Assembly: GCA_947629985.1 (NCBI GenBank)
Contig: CANRFV010000002.1
Coordinates: 62,001 to 126,000 of the forward strand
DNA: 64,000 nucleotides
Direction of reading: 5' to 3'
DNA from: an uncultured Clostridia bacterium
Lineage (GTDB): Bacteria > Bacillota > Clostridia > Christensenellales > CAG-314
The notes beneath the pieces were generated by a model. The model had not been told where the DNA came from and made no database searches. It worked only from the letters and a program-made list of their open reading frames with translations. Shown here in pieces: positions 50,301 to 59,093 of the stretch. A program made the translations under genes and the position numbers. Position 1 is the first letter of the stretch, and each line of letters starts with the position of its first letter.

Positions 50301-50977
50301 GCAAAAATTTCCAAGCCCAGCGGCGCTTTGAGCAATTCCGCCGGCGGGGTGCCGATCATTGTAAGTTGCAAATACATTTCGTCGTCGAATACCCACTCGC
50401 ACGAAAATTCGGGCAAGGACGCCTTGTACGTAGGCAAGGGAGAACCTTCGCCTATGTACTGACCGACAAAATTGTCTTTACGGTAAGTTTCGTCATCATT
50501 GGCAAACAGCGGCTTTCCGTCAAATTGGCTGTCGCTGTACCAAACGCGCAATATGTCGGCGGTTTGGGGATCGTACACTACCGCGATGTATCCTTGTTGT
50601 AACAATTCCAGGTCGGTAATGGCGCCCGAAAACAGCAGTTGCTTGGCTACGAGCATATTGTCGGACGTACCCCAACTGTATACGTATTTGAGTTGTTTTG
50701 CTTCCGCGCCGACGGTAATATCTTCGGCATTAAGGTTGAGCGTGTCGTACTCCGACCCTGTTGACGTGCCGGAGTTCTTCATACCGTACAGTCTGCTTTG
50801 CGCCGCAACCGCTACCGCGCGTGCGTTGTCGTTCATTGCGGTAAACTTGATGGTGCGTGAGTAACTGATAATATCCGGCACCGCCACCCCGAGAAGTATT
50901 ACTACAAGTATAACCACAAGCAACACTTCGGCAAAAGTGGTACCGCGAACGCTTTTTAGTTTTTTAGTAGGTTTCAT
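47339..50977 (-). CDS. Very large (about 1212 aa) pseudopilin with GLUG-like adhesin repeats
   Basis: Prepilin motif RGTTFAEVLLVVILVVILLGVAVPDIISYSRTIKF, then GTVVGGLVGMAIGDDGG, VYAGGLVGIAYGGVSIDNCYAACALNGYYSGGLVGAV. Confidence 0.85.
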   Translation of the reverse strand: MKPTKKLKSVRGTTFAEVLLVVILVVILLGVAVPDIISYSRTIKFTAMNDNARAVAVAAQSRLYGMKNSGTSTGSEYDTLNLNAEDITVGAEAKQLKYVYSWGTSDNMLVAKQLLFSGAITDLELLQQGYIAVVYDPQTADILRVWYSDSQFDGKPLFANDDETYRKDNFVGQYIGEGSPLPTYKASLPEFSCEWVFDDEMYLQLTMIGTPPAELLKAPLGLEIFAKIPKVGDRDNGYDEVLIYAEGFFATDYQTTHAGKIEQDHNNPLTLDKIQKNERHLRFALDSLVSNKAGYGSAKPYLRHQIHPEITSAAEKLLYPREAVADWFCGTENPYLTLFNRQYLGVEAKGPLHDLIWTPEAPVTDYVPVDGSMALHVRLHVLSTEQEEAKDNTGCYLYKFDDATYAPADVLSDNMSPYFYALSNSENSVYISSMRDFNNLSYVFNDSSTIDSITSAYLVHDVSGQEFYEKLVSVRYAAIGKIKTVSGDTYVCPNCGYQYKGTNPPEYCIHKHDGKDVKLKTAADYFANNVWNSANADNIGVNAMNITNRGKTFIIDGKKREGDGNYAISNVEGGGRATSNGGLFCYAENVVFSNIDIVNPRGWRNHYDKKFLTRQDGKLNNIALEWNSIVSGSLVGLAVNCQFDNVHAYIDPSKLLQVERIDGGINGDPRENEQDGNRIPQNMNERRIAGTVVGGLVGMAIGDDGGQTKFNNCAASALLTTEYLFAPSQCVYAGGLVGIAYGGVSIDNCYAACALNGYYSGGLVGAVASGKWTYLNVNEFLHININRKGTAEGTFKMKNSFAAGHIDRLVRVGGGLIACVDDQTKLDVDGCYSAVQWDALAPVAYGTFPGDNFTDGAAVRTNKNYYIAQTDLFFPITLNVEAHFKVNSGDVIFANNPSGIPCTAKQLKTYLGKTGDWNNSSTYTARWRYTESEANVFSDDEKKEEGYPFPMPNGNNNFWGDWINTGCYNTADDKIATTTLSVVFDRYICPNYFYVLSWGAFRRHVDVGALKTKEEYLNLYVEKTDPEDPNSEELALLNGNKIDSNTKYGYWATEAMKDGALNYGQGISGATTVVLDAAQRNYVLYGPEFYDPGYDPIAGYNFTPTGDNIKLGVSQLNWDYYGFYFTPQFGNGEEYTDKYYVQFDNTLTGENARLEDGGDYKKFVYVNEETFKQAVGYVQLTLPRDYSPLQLTWITNGGGSGYFRVQPNGMGA

Positions 50978-51336
50978 TTCAAACCTCCGCCAACTGTTTT
51001 GGACAGTTATATACATTTACTTAGTAATTGCAAAGATACAAATAAGTATACTATTACTTATACATAATATATATTAGCACTTTGTTGAGCCAAAAGTCAA
51101 GAGTTACGATTATTTTTTTGCCGCGCAATGCGACAAAATATTACAAAAAGCGCAAATCGCGTTGGTTTTGGCGCATTTTGCGGAAATTTTGCACTACGCG
51201 GGCGTTTTTTGCGTACAAACCGCAATTGAAAAGCGGCAAGTTTTGGCACAATAGTGTTGCAATTTGATATTGTTTATGTTACAATTTATTTGTAAAAATA
51301 TACTTTTTTTACATTTTACAAAGGAGTCGTAAAACG

Positions 51337-54300
51337 ATGCAAAACAAAAAAGTAAACATAACCTTGCTTGTTGTTGTTTTGTTGCTTGTTGTGGCAATGG
51401 TAACCGCAATACTTGTGGGGTATTCCGGCTTTATTTCCGAGCGGATAACCGAGGACAGCCGCAGGCATCTGGAAGAAGTGTACGGGCAGGTAAACAAATC
51501 GTTTGGCGAATTTTTGAACCACCAATGGGGTTTGTTGCAAAGTTGCGACGAATTTTTTATCGTAGGCGAGGACTTGTCCGAAGGCGGCAACTCCAAATTG
51601 GGCGAGTTTGTGCAGAACAAAAAGGAATTTTGGGGGTTTACCGAATTTTACTTTTTGGACAAGGACAAAAATTATATGACCATCGGCGGTAGGCGCGGAG
51701 ACACACCGCTTGCGTTGGAAAACGTATCCGAAACGCTGATCGATCAGCGCTCGCCCGTAATGGCAGGCGAAGTTATCAACGGGCAACGTGTTACGATGTT
51801 TGCGCGGGCAACCACCAAGACGGAAGGCGGCGAATACAAAGGTTTCCACTTTGACGCGATTGGCGTAAGTTACACCAACGACGCCATTGCGCAGGCGCTT
51901 AATGCGGACGCGTTCAACCACCAAAACAGCGATCAAAGCGGCATTGCGGACGACTTGCAAGCCGAGTGCTACATAGTAAACGCCCAAGGTTACGTGTTGC
52001 TATCCACCAAGGTGGGCGGCGGAGTAACGGGCAACTACATCGAATATCTGGGCAACTCCAACAACGGCAAACCGCTGCTGGACGACGAACAACTGAACAA
52101 AATTCGCAACGACCTTGCCAACGAGCGCGGCGACTATCTGGAATACGACGACGGGAACAAGCGCTGCCTTATTTATATGCCCATCAACTTCGAAGGCTAT
52201 TCGCTGCTGAGCGACGTACCGCAAAAGTTGGTAAGTCAGGGCTTTTTGCAAGCGCAGATGTCCACAATGCGCGTATTTGTAATTATATTTGTGTTGATAA
52301 TAGCGGCAATTGTTGGCGTTGTGGTATACAACAGCATTGCCGAAAGAAAGCGCAACACCAAGGAACTTAAATACCGCGAAAAGATGTTTGACGTGCTTAG
52401 CAACAACGTAAACGACATATTTATTATGTTGGACATCAACACGCGCACGGTAGACTACATAAGCCCCAACATCAAACGACTGTTGGGAATAAACGTAAAG
52501 GACGCGCTTGCCGACATACGCGCAATAGGCGCTTGCGCCGTGGACGACGATATTATAATACCCGACGCGGAACTGCGACTTATTCCGCTGAACGAAAACC
52601 GTCAGTGGGAAACGGAATATATGCACCAGACCACGGGCGAACACCGCTCCTACCGCGTTACCATTTACCATCTGGATATAGGCGGTATGGAAAAGTACAT
52701 TATTGTAATGTCCGACCGCACCCTTGACAAAAAACTCAACGGCAAGTTGCAGCAGGCGCTGGACGCGGCAAAAAGCGCCAACGAAGCGAAAAGCAACTTT
52801 TTGTCCAATATGAGCCACGACATCCGCACCCCGATGAACGCCGTTGTGGGATTTTCGGTTTTGTTGGAACGCAACGCCGACAAACCCGAACTCGTGCGCG
52901 AATACACGCGTAAAATAATGGCTTCCAGCCACCACTTGCTGTCGCTGATAAACGACGTGCTGGATATGAGCAAGATAGAAAGCGGCAAAACAAACCTTAC
53001 CATTGCGCGGTTCAGCCTGCCCGACTTGCTGGAAGAACTTAACGTCATCATCAATCCGCAGGCGCACGCCAAAAATCAGGACTTTACAATACGCGTACAG
53101 GGCACTCCGCCCGACGAATTGATGGGCGACAGGCTGCGCTTGAACCAAGTGCTACTCAACATCTTGTCCAACGCCGTAAAATACACTCCCGACAACGGCA
53201 AGATAGAATTTACCGTGCAGGAAGTTACTCAGCAAGACGCGGCGGCGACAGGTCAGTACACAAAATTGCGCTTTATCGTAAAGGACAACGGCATAGGAAT
53301 GAGCGAAGAATACGTAAAAGAGATATTCGAGCCGTTCAGCCGCGAAAAGAACAGCGTTGTAAACAAAATTCAGGGCACGGGGTTGGGTATGGCTATTACC
53401 AAAAACCTTGTTGACCTTATGGGCGGAATAATCAACGTGGAAAGCGCCCCCGGTGTGGGCAGTACGTTTACGATAGAGTTGTCCTTTGCCGTGGTGGAAG
53501 AACAGACGCAGGACGCTTGGTTTGCCAACAAAATTACCCGTATGCTTGTGGCGGACGACGAAGAAGAAATTTGCCTTGGCATACGCGAAGCGATGCGCGA
53601 AACGGGCGTGGACGTAAGTTACGTAACCGACGGCGCCGCCGCAGTGGAACAGGCAGTGCGCGCGCACGAACTGAAAAGCAACTTTAACGTAATATTGCTG
53701 GATTGGAAAATGCCCGGCTTGGACGGCGTACAAACGGCGCGCCTTATCCGCGAAAAAGTGGGCGCAGACGTACCCATACTTGTGCTTACAAGTTACGATT
53801 GGAGCGACATCGAAACCGAAGCGCGCGAAGCGGGAATAAACGCATTTATGCCAAAACCGTTTTTCGCTTCCACTTTCTTCCAGACGATAAAACCGCTGTT
53901 TACCCAAACAATTGACGAACCCGACATCGACGAAGAAACTTACGAACACGTGTTGGACGGCAAACTGTTCCTTGTTGCGGAAGATAACGAACTCAACGCG
54001 GAACTGCTTACCGAAATGCTGGCGATAGATGGCGCCAAGTGCGAAGTTGCCACCAACGGCAAAATTGCCGTCGAAATGTTTGAACAATCGCAACCGGGGC
54101 AGTACGATATGATATTGATGGACGTACAAATGCCCGTAATGAACGGTTACGAAGCAACCCGCGCAATACGCGCTTCGGCGCGCGAAGACGGCGCAACAAT
54201 ACCCATTGTGGCAATGACCGCCAACACTTTTGCCGACGACGTAAAAGACGCCTTCGACGCGGGAATGAACGCGCACCTTGCCAAACCGATAGATATGGAC

Positions 54301-54342
54301 GCCGTTCGCAGAACGGTGGCGCGTTTGTTGAAAAAAGACTAA
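51337..54342 (+). CDS. Hybrid sensor histidine kinase with PAS, HisKA, HATPase and two REC domains
   Basis: FLSNMSHDIRTPMNAVVGFS, NILSNAVKYTPDNG, GTGLGMAITKNLVDLMGG, ILLDWKMPGLDG, ILMDVQMPVMNGYEATRAIR; two TM segments bracketing an extracellular domain. Confidence 0.95.
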   Translation: MQNKKVNITLLVVVLLLVVAMVTAILVGYSGFISERITEDSRRHLEEVYGQVNKSFGEFLNHQWGLLQSCDEFFIVGEDLSEGGNSKLGEFVQNKKEFWGFTEFYFLDKDKNYMTIGGRRGDTPLALENVSETLIDQRSPVMAGEVINGQRVTMFARATTKTEGGEYKGFHFDAIGVSYTNDAIAQALNADAFNHQNSDQSGIADDLQAECYIVNAQGYVLLSTKVGGGVTGNYIEYLGNSNNGKPLLDDEQLNKIRNDLANERGDYLEYDDGNKRCLIYMPINFEGYSLLSDVPQKLVSQGFLQAQMSTMRVFVIIFVLIIAAIVGVVVYNSIAERKRNTKELKYREKMFDVLSNNVNDIFIMLDINTRTVDYISPNIKRLLGINVKDALADIRAIGACAVDDDIIIPDAELRLIPLNENRQWETEYMHQTTGEHRSYRVTIYHLDIGGMEKYIIVMSDRTLDKKLNGKLQQALDAAKSANEAKSNFLSNMSHDIRTPMNAVVGFSVLLERNADKPELVREYTRKIMASSHHLLSLINDVLDMSKIESGKTNLTIARFSLPDLLEELNVIINPQAHAKNQDFTIRVQGTPPDELMGDRLRLNQVLLNILSNAVKYTPDNGKIEFTVQEVTQQDAAATGQYTKLRFIVKDNGIGMSEEYVKEIFEPFSREKNSVVNKIQGTGLGMAITKNLVDLMGGIINVESAPGVGSTFTIELSFAVVEEQTQDAWFANKITRMLVADDEEEICLGIREAMRETGVDVSYVTDGAAAVEQAVRAHELKSNFNVILLDWKMPGLDGVQTARLIREKVGADVPILVLTSYDWSDIETEAREAGINAFMPKPFFASTFFQTIKPLFTQTIDEPDIDEETYEHVLDGKLFLVAEDNELNAELLTEMLAIDGAKCEVATNGKIAVEMFEQSQPGQYDMILMDVQMPVMNGYEATRAIRASAREDGATIPIVAMTANTFADDVKDAFDAGMNAHLAKPIDMDAVRRTVARLLKKD

Positions 54343-54357
54343 GGAGAAACGCACCCG

Positions 54358-55635
54358 ATGAAGAAAAAACTTGCTTTGGCAACAATAGTATTGCTTGTGG
54401 CGCTTGCCGCGCTTACCGTTGCGCTTGCGGCGTGCAACCCTACGTTGGATCCAAACGCCCTTAACATATTGGGCAAAACAAGCGATCTTGCCAAGCCGTA
54501 TATGACCGAAATTTTCGATTTGTACCGCCAAACGGGCAAAAAATTGAACATTATTGCGGTGGAAGATTCCGAATACGAAACCACCGCGCTCAAAATGCTG
54601 CACGACGGCAAGATGGCGGACGTGTTTTTGCACTTCCACAACGCCGACTTGGAACTATTTGACGCGGAAGCCAACTTTTGCATGCTCAACGACGAACAAT
54701 GGGTAAGCGACCTTACCGACAGCGCCAAAGCCTACTGCACCGACGCCGACGGCAATTTGCTGGGGCTGCCCTATTGGGAGAGCAGCGTGTCGGGGTGCTA
54801 CTACAACACCAAGATATTTGCCGACAATCAACTTGACGCCGCCGCCACTCAGGAAGAGTTTAACGCGCGCTGCCGTTCGCTTAAACGCAAGGGCATTACC
54901 CCCATTTGCTGGCCCGCCGACGGTTGCAGTTGGATGATACAGTTCGGTATGGACCCGATATTTGCCGACAACCCCGACCTGCTTGACAAACTTAACGCAA
55001 ACGAGATAACCTACGCCGATATCCCCCAAATGACGGCAATGTTGGAGTGGTTGGACTCGGCGGAACAGCACGGCTGGTTCGGCGACGACGCGCTCAAAAC
55101 GGGCTGGGACGACATAAGCGAAGCGCTAAGCAGCGGCAAGGCGGCAATGACGTTCATATGGGATACCTGGTTTTACACCGACTTTACCGACGGCAAATAC
55201 ACCAAGGACGACTTTGCCCTTATGCCAGTATTTATGAACACGGCGGAAACGGGCACGTACGAAGGCGGCAATCTCAATATGATGATGGTATACAAAAACA
55301 GTCCGCGCAAGGACGAAGCGTTGGAATTTTTGAACTTTTGCGCCACGCCCGCCAATTACAACGTCGCGTTCAATGGAATTTCCACCGTGAGCGTGTTCCG
55401 CGGACAAACCACCAACATACAGTCGAAAATGGTACTTGACGCCGCCGCTTCCATTGCCGCGCACGAACGCGTGTCCACCGCCAGCACCAAAATAATAGGT
55501 TACAGCGCGGACAAAGTGGCAAACGCCGTGCACTCGATGTTTGCCAACACGCACGTAAGCGTAACGCAATGCCTTAAACAATTGGATACCGACCGCATAA
55601 ACGAAGCGAAAGAATTGGGAGCGAAAGGATTTTAG
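54358..55635 (+). CDS. Extracellular solute-binding lipoprotein (ABC sugar-binding type)
   Basis: Lipobox LTVALAAC; GLPYWESSVSGCYYNTKIFADNQLDAAATQEEF, GKAAMTFIWDTWF. Confidence 0.88.
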   Translation: MKKKLALATIVLLVALAALTVALAACNPTLDPNALNILGKTSDLAKPYMTEIFDLYRQTGKKLNIIAVEDSEYETTALKMLHDGKMADVFLHFHNADLELFDAEANFCMLNDEQWVSDLTDSAKAYCTDADGNLLGLPYWESSVSGCYYNTKIFADNQLDAAATQEEFNARCRSLKRKGITPICWPADGCSWMIQFGMDPIFADNPDLLDKLNANEITYADIPQMTAMLEWLDSAEQHGWFGDDALKTGWDDISEALSSGKAAMTFIWDTWFYTDFTDGKYTKDDFALMPVFMNTAETGTYEGGNLNMMMVYKNSPRKDEALEFLNFCATPANYNVAFNGISTVSVFRGQTTNIQSKMVLDAAASIAAHERVSTASTKIIGYSADKVANAVHSMFANTHVSVTQCLKQLDTDRINEAKELGAKGF

Positions 55636-55762
55636 TCTCCGACCAAACGCGTGCGGACTTGGTTGACGGCGGCGTACGCCTTGCAACCTTGCACTTTGTG
55701 CGCTTACGCGTCCGCACGGTCGGACTAACAAGGAAGCAACTGCCCGTTGCTTCTCTTTTTAT

Positions 55763-56614
55763 ACCTTCGCCGGGGTGTCGCATGTCCCCGGCAACCCCCG
55801 CAAGGACAACAAGCGCCGCACAGGTCGCCGCTTGTTGACGGAATTTGAGTTGTTTCCGCGTGCGCGTGGTTCCACACGCGCTACGCTAACTCAAATTCCT
55901 AAATAGTTAAAACTTACTTGTGCGGTATGTACTTATTGCAGATTATTTTGCAGGGGACACGCTTGTTCTTAGGATTTATAAGGTAGTATTTAATTAAAAA
56001 CTTGTTTGTTGATAGTATGAATGCAACAGCACTCGCGCTATAAAAAATAATATTTTGCGCGGCATACTCGTTGCAGATTATTTTGCACTGAATTAAAAAA
56101 GTAAGATTGTTTGCTGCGCAAACAGTTGCGGAACCGTTAGTTTAATAATTTTTTGCGAAAAAATTGCCGAAAGAGCATATCTTTCGGCAATATTTATTTT
56201 CAAATAATGTCAACCTTAACTTTGCCGATAGGCAAAATAACACTTTTCCGCCAACGGCGGAAAAATAACACTCGCCGTAAGGCGAATAACACTTACGCGC
56301 TTGCGCGTAAATATCACTGTTCGCGTACGCGAACACCCGCGTCGGCGCGACAGCGCGGCAATATATGTAACAAACAAAATAAAAAACAGCCAATCTTATG
56401 CTGAGATTGACTGTTTTATTTTAACAATTATGCCGTCGATTGCGCTAGCGTTAGCGCAGCGAATTTATACGAGCAACAAGTAGTCCTAACTAAACCCAAC
56501 CTTGTTGAACCCGCCTTGGCGGGCAGTTTAACTAAACTTCGCAAACTACGGACCTGCGCCGAAGTTTGCGCCCTTGCGGGGGTTGCCGGGGACATGCGAC
56601 ACCCCGGCGAAGGT
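55763..56614. repeat. 852-bp noncoding segment bounded by 43-bp perfect inverted repeats
   Basis: ACCTTCGCCGGGGTGTCGCATGTCCCCGGCAACCCCCGCAAGG at 55763-55805; exact reverse complement at 56572-56614. Confidence 0.9.
56221..56334. repeat. Array of distinct palindromes separated by ATAACACT/ATATCACT
   Basis: Spacer octamers at 56237, 56265, 56286, 56311; palindromes TTTGCCgataGGCAAA, TTTCCGCCaacGGCGGAAA, CGCCgtaaGGCG, TTACGCGCttGCGCGTAA, GTTCGCGTACGCGAAC. Confidence 0.9.
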
Positions 56615-56782
56615 CGGAATATGCCGCGCGTGCGTTCACGCGCAACTCCCAAGTCCGACTGCGTCGGCGCGAAAGCGCGGCAATATAGGTAATCAGCAAA
56701 ATAAAAAACAGCCAATTTCATAACGAGATTGACTGTTTTATTTTTGTAATTATGCCGTCGATTGCGCTTGCGTTAGCGCAGC
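56341..56782. repeat. Two 120-bp direct repeats (56341-56460; 56663-56782) with terminator-like hairpins
   Basis: GTCGGCGCGA.AGCGCGGCAATATA.GTAA...AAAATAAAAAACAGCCAAT...GAGATTGACTGTTTTATTTT...ATGCCGTCGATTGCGCT.GCGTTAGCGCAGC in both. Confidence 0.88.
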
Positions 56783-56819
56783 AGCAAGCAATCGACCGAC
56801 GCACGTGTGGTCGGAAAAA

Positions 56820-57416
56820 TTACGCTAATTCGTAAAACGTAATCGTTGCCACAACGCTGATGGACGTTGCCGCGGAAAGGTCGCTGCCGCCCGAAAGCGA
56901 CACGTTGGTCATTGCGCAACGGAAGCCCGAATTGAGCAAGCCGTTAAGCATTGTAATGGTTCGGTCGAAAACGGTTTCGCCCGCTGCACCCGTAAGATTG
57001 GCTTCGGTAACTGTAAACGTAACCGTTACGCGGCGTTCGCTTACGCCTTCGCTGGGGGCGGTGGGGTTGCTCCAATTGATGTTGGCAAAATTGTTGCTGC
57101 CAAATACGGTAAAGAAGTGGTTTGCAAGCACTTTTTGCTGTTCGTCGGTGCAACGCGGCATCTTGGCGGTTTGGCTTTGCTTGTACTGTTCAACGGCGGC
57201 TTTTTGCAAGTCGTAGTTGGCTTTGAGCGCCTGCGCAATGGCAAGATCGCTGTCGATATCGGCAAGTTGTTCGTCCAATTCGGCATTGCGGTTGCTTAGC
57301 GGATAGTACACCAATGCAAAGTACAGTCCCACCAAAAGCACCACCACAAGCACTATCAACAAAATAATTTCGCGATTGGTAAATCTGCGTTTGAGATATT
57401 TGTTTGCCATAATCAA
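56820..57416 (-). CDS. PilO-like type IV pilus assembly protein
   Basis: Single N-terminal TM (REIILLIVLVVVLLVGLYFALVYYPL) plus coiled region; position after PilM/PilN-like genes. Confidence 0.7.
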   Translation of the reverse strand: MIMANKYLKRRFTNREIILLIVLVVVLLVGLYFALVYYPLSNRNAELDEQLADIDSDLAIAQALKANYDLQKAAVEQYKQSQTAKMPRCTDEQQKVLANHFFTVFGSNNFANINWSNPTAPSEGVSERRVTVTFTVTEANLTGAAGETVFDRTITMLNGLLNSGFRCAMTNVSLSGGSDLSAATSISVVATITFYELA

Positions 57417-58084
57417 TTACCCTCCTGCGACGCGGGCTTAAATGTAATGGTAACCTGTACCGTAATCATCAAATCTTGCCCTGACGAGCCGCGGTCCAAC
57501 GTTGTGTTCGACATAGGCAAATCTTCCACGCGAGAGTCGTTGCGTATGCCGTCCAGCAATTCGTTTGCCGCCGCCTCGCCCACAATACCGCGTATTGTAA
57601 GCGAAATTGTATTTTCGGCAACGGAAACGCCGTCGATCTTGCCATAGGGGAATATTCTTTCCTTAACAAACGCCAGCACGTCCAACCTGTCCACCAAATA
57701 GTAAGGGAAGTTGGCGTAATTGTACTCGCGGTATTCCTGCTGTATGGCTTCGCGGTCGGACATTGCGCCGTACAAGCCGCTAAGTTGCGCTTGCTTGTCG
57801 GCAAGTTCGCGCTCTTTCAGTTCCATTTGGCGGTACGGAAGGTACGCGGCAAAGTATTCAATTGCAATAAGCACTACCAAAATGATGGCAAAAACAAGGC
57901 AAAACGTTGCAACGGATATGCCTTTGCGCTCGCGCTTGCACAGGTTTACCGTGTTCATTGCGGATTTGTTTATTGCCGCGGCGGAAAGTTGTTTGCCGCT
58001 TTCGGTGCGGTTTACCCCGTCGTAAAACACAATGCGCACGTCCGAGCCGCCGCTGTTGTTGGTACTCTTGTTAGATAATTTCAT
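57413..58084 (-). CDS. PilN-like type IV pilus assembly protein
   Basis: Cytoplasmic N-term, single TM (GISVATFCLVFAIILVVLIAIEYFAAYL); between PilM-like and PilO-like genes. Confidence 0.7.
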   Translation of the reverse strand: MKLSNKSTNNSGGSDVRIVFYDGVNRTESGKQLSAAAINKSAMNTVNLCKRERKGISVATFCLVFAIILVVLIAIEYFAAYLPYRQMELKERELADKQAQLSGLYGAMSDREAIQQEYREYNYANFPYYLVDRLDVLAFVKERIFPYGKIDGVSVAENTISLTIRGIVGEAAANELLDGIRNDSRVEDLPMSNTTLDRGSSGQDLMITVQVTITFKPASQEGN

Positions 58085-58093
58085 ACAGCCCTC

Positions 58094-59071
58094 CTACTGC
58101 AACGCAACGCCCGCAGCCGTAGCCAACAGCGGACAGTCGATTGCATTTTGGGATTTTTCCGAAAAGAACTCGCTCATATCGGCAAGCGGTATGGGCAACG
58201 TGGTACGCAACGCTTCCATAAGCACTTCGTTGTGCGCACCGCCGCCGCAGCAGTGGATATGCTCCAACGAGCCGCCGCCGTTAAAGCGGTAAAAGTTGAT
58301 GGCTTTAAGCACTTCCAGCGCCATCGAGCCGTAAATTGTGCGACATTCTTCTATACCGTTTACGTTGTTGAAGTTGTTTTCGCGGTAGGTGGCAGCCATA
58401 TGGGCGTCCACGCCGAAATGCCCGGAAATAACTTCGTCCAGCGCGTTGCAGCCGTAGTCGGTTACGCGCACGCCTTCAAAGCGATACCCGTCGTACAAAA
58501 ACAGCCGCACGCTGTTGTGCCCGATATCCAATATGCCGTGCCTGTGCGTGGCGCCCGCTTGGCGTAGCAGGTTCATATAGGCAAATTCCTGCGGAATTAC
58601 CGTCTTTAACGTAAAGCCCGCCTTGCGGAACATTACGGAGTAGTCCTGTATTACGTCCTTGCGCGCGGCTGCGGCAAATACGTCCAATTCCGGCGGACGC
58701 TTTTCGTCGGTTTGCACGGCGCCCAACACGGCGCAATCGAAGAAATAATTGCTCTTGTCGTCCGAAATAAAGTCGCGAAAACCGTACGGCAAATTGAACA
58801 AAAGTTGATCGCGGTTGTTAGCCGCCACAAAAAAGCGGCGGGTGTAGCACAGCGGCGACGGCAAAATAAGCGCGGCGTTGCGACAAGACAAATTGTTTAC
58901 GCGGCGAAATTCTTTCAAAAAGTCGGTCATCGCTTCAAAAGAAGTTATCGTGCCGTTTTTTACAAGGTCCGTAACAAGGCGGGCGGTACAACCGCCTACC
59001 ACAACGCCGTCCTTTGCTACCGCAACGTGGACCGCATGGTTCCCTATGTCGAAACCGATGCAATTTTTCAT
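58094..59071 (-). CDS. pilM: PilM-like ASKHA ATPase
   Basis: MKNCIGFDIGNHAVHVAVAKDGVVV, HGILDIGHNSVRLFLYDG, IHCCGGGAHNEVLMEALR. Confidence 0.85.
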   Translation of the reverse strand: MKNCIGFDIGNHAVHVAVAKDGVVVGGCTARLVTDLVKNGTITSFEAMTDFLKEFRRVNNLSCRNAALILPSPLCYTRRFFVAANNRDQLLFNLPYGFRDFISDDKSNYFFDCAVLGAVQTDEKRPPELDVFAAAARKDVIQDYSVMFRKAGFTLKTVIPQEFAYMNLLRQAGATHRHGILDIGHNSVRLFLYDGYRFEGVRVTDYGCNALDEVISGHFGVDAHMAATYRENNFNNVNGIEECRTIYGSMALEVLKAINFYRFNGGGSLEHIHCCGGGAHNEVLMEALRTTLPIPLADMSEFFSEKSQNAIDCPLLATAAGVALQ

Positions 59072-59093
59072 TGTAGTTCTCCTTAGATGTATT

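Noticed and set aside
52000-54639. Minus-strand ORFs 52000-53148 and 53152-54639
   Set aside because: Antisense to the histidine kinase; no domain signatures.
56142-56721. ORFs in the palindrome-rich intergenic element
   Set aside because: Translate hairpin repeats in several frames; no start/RBS or domain support.
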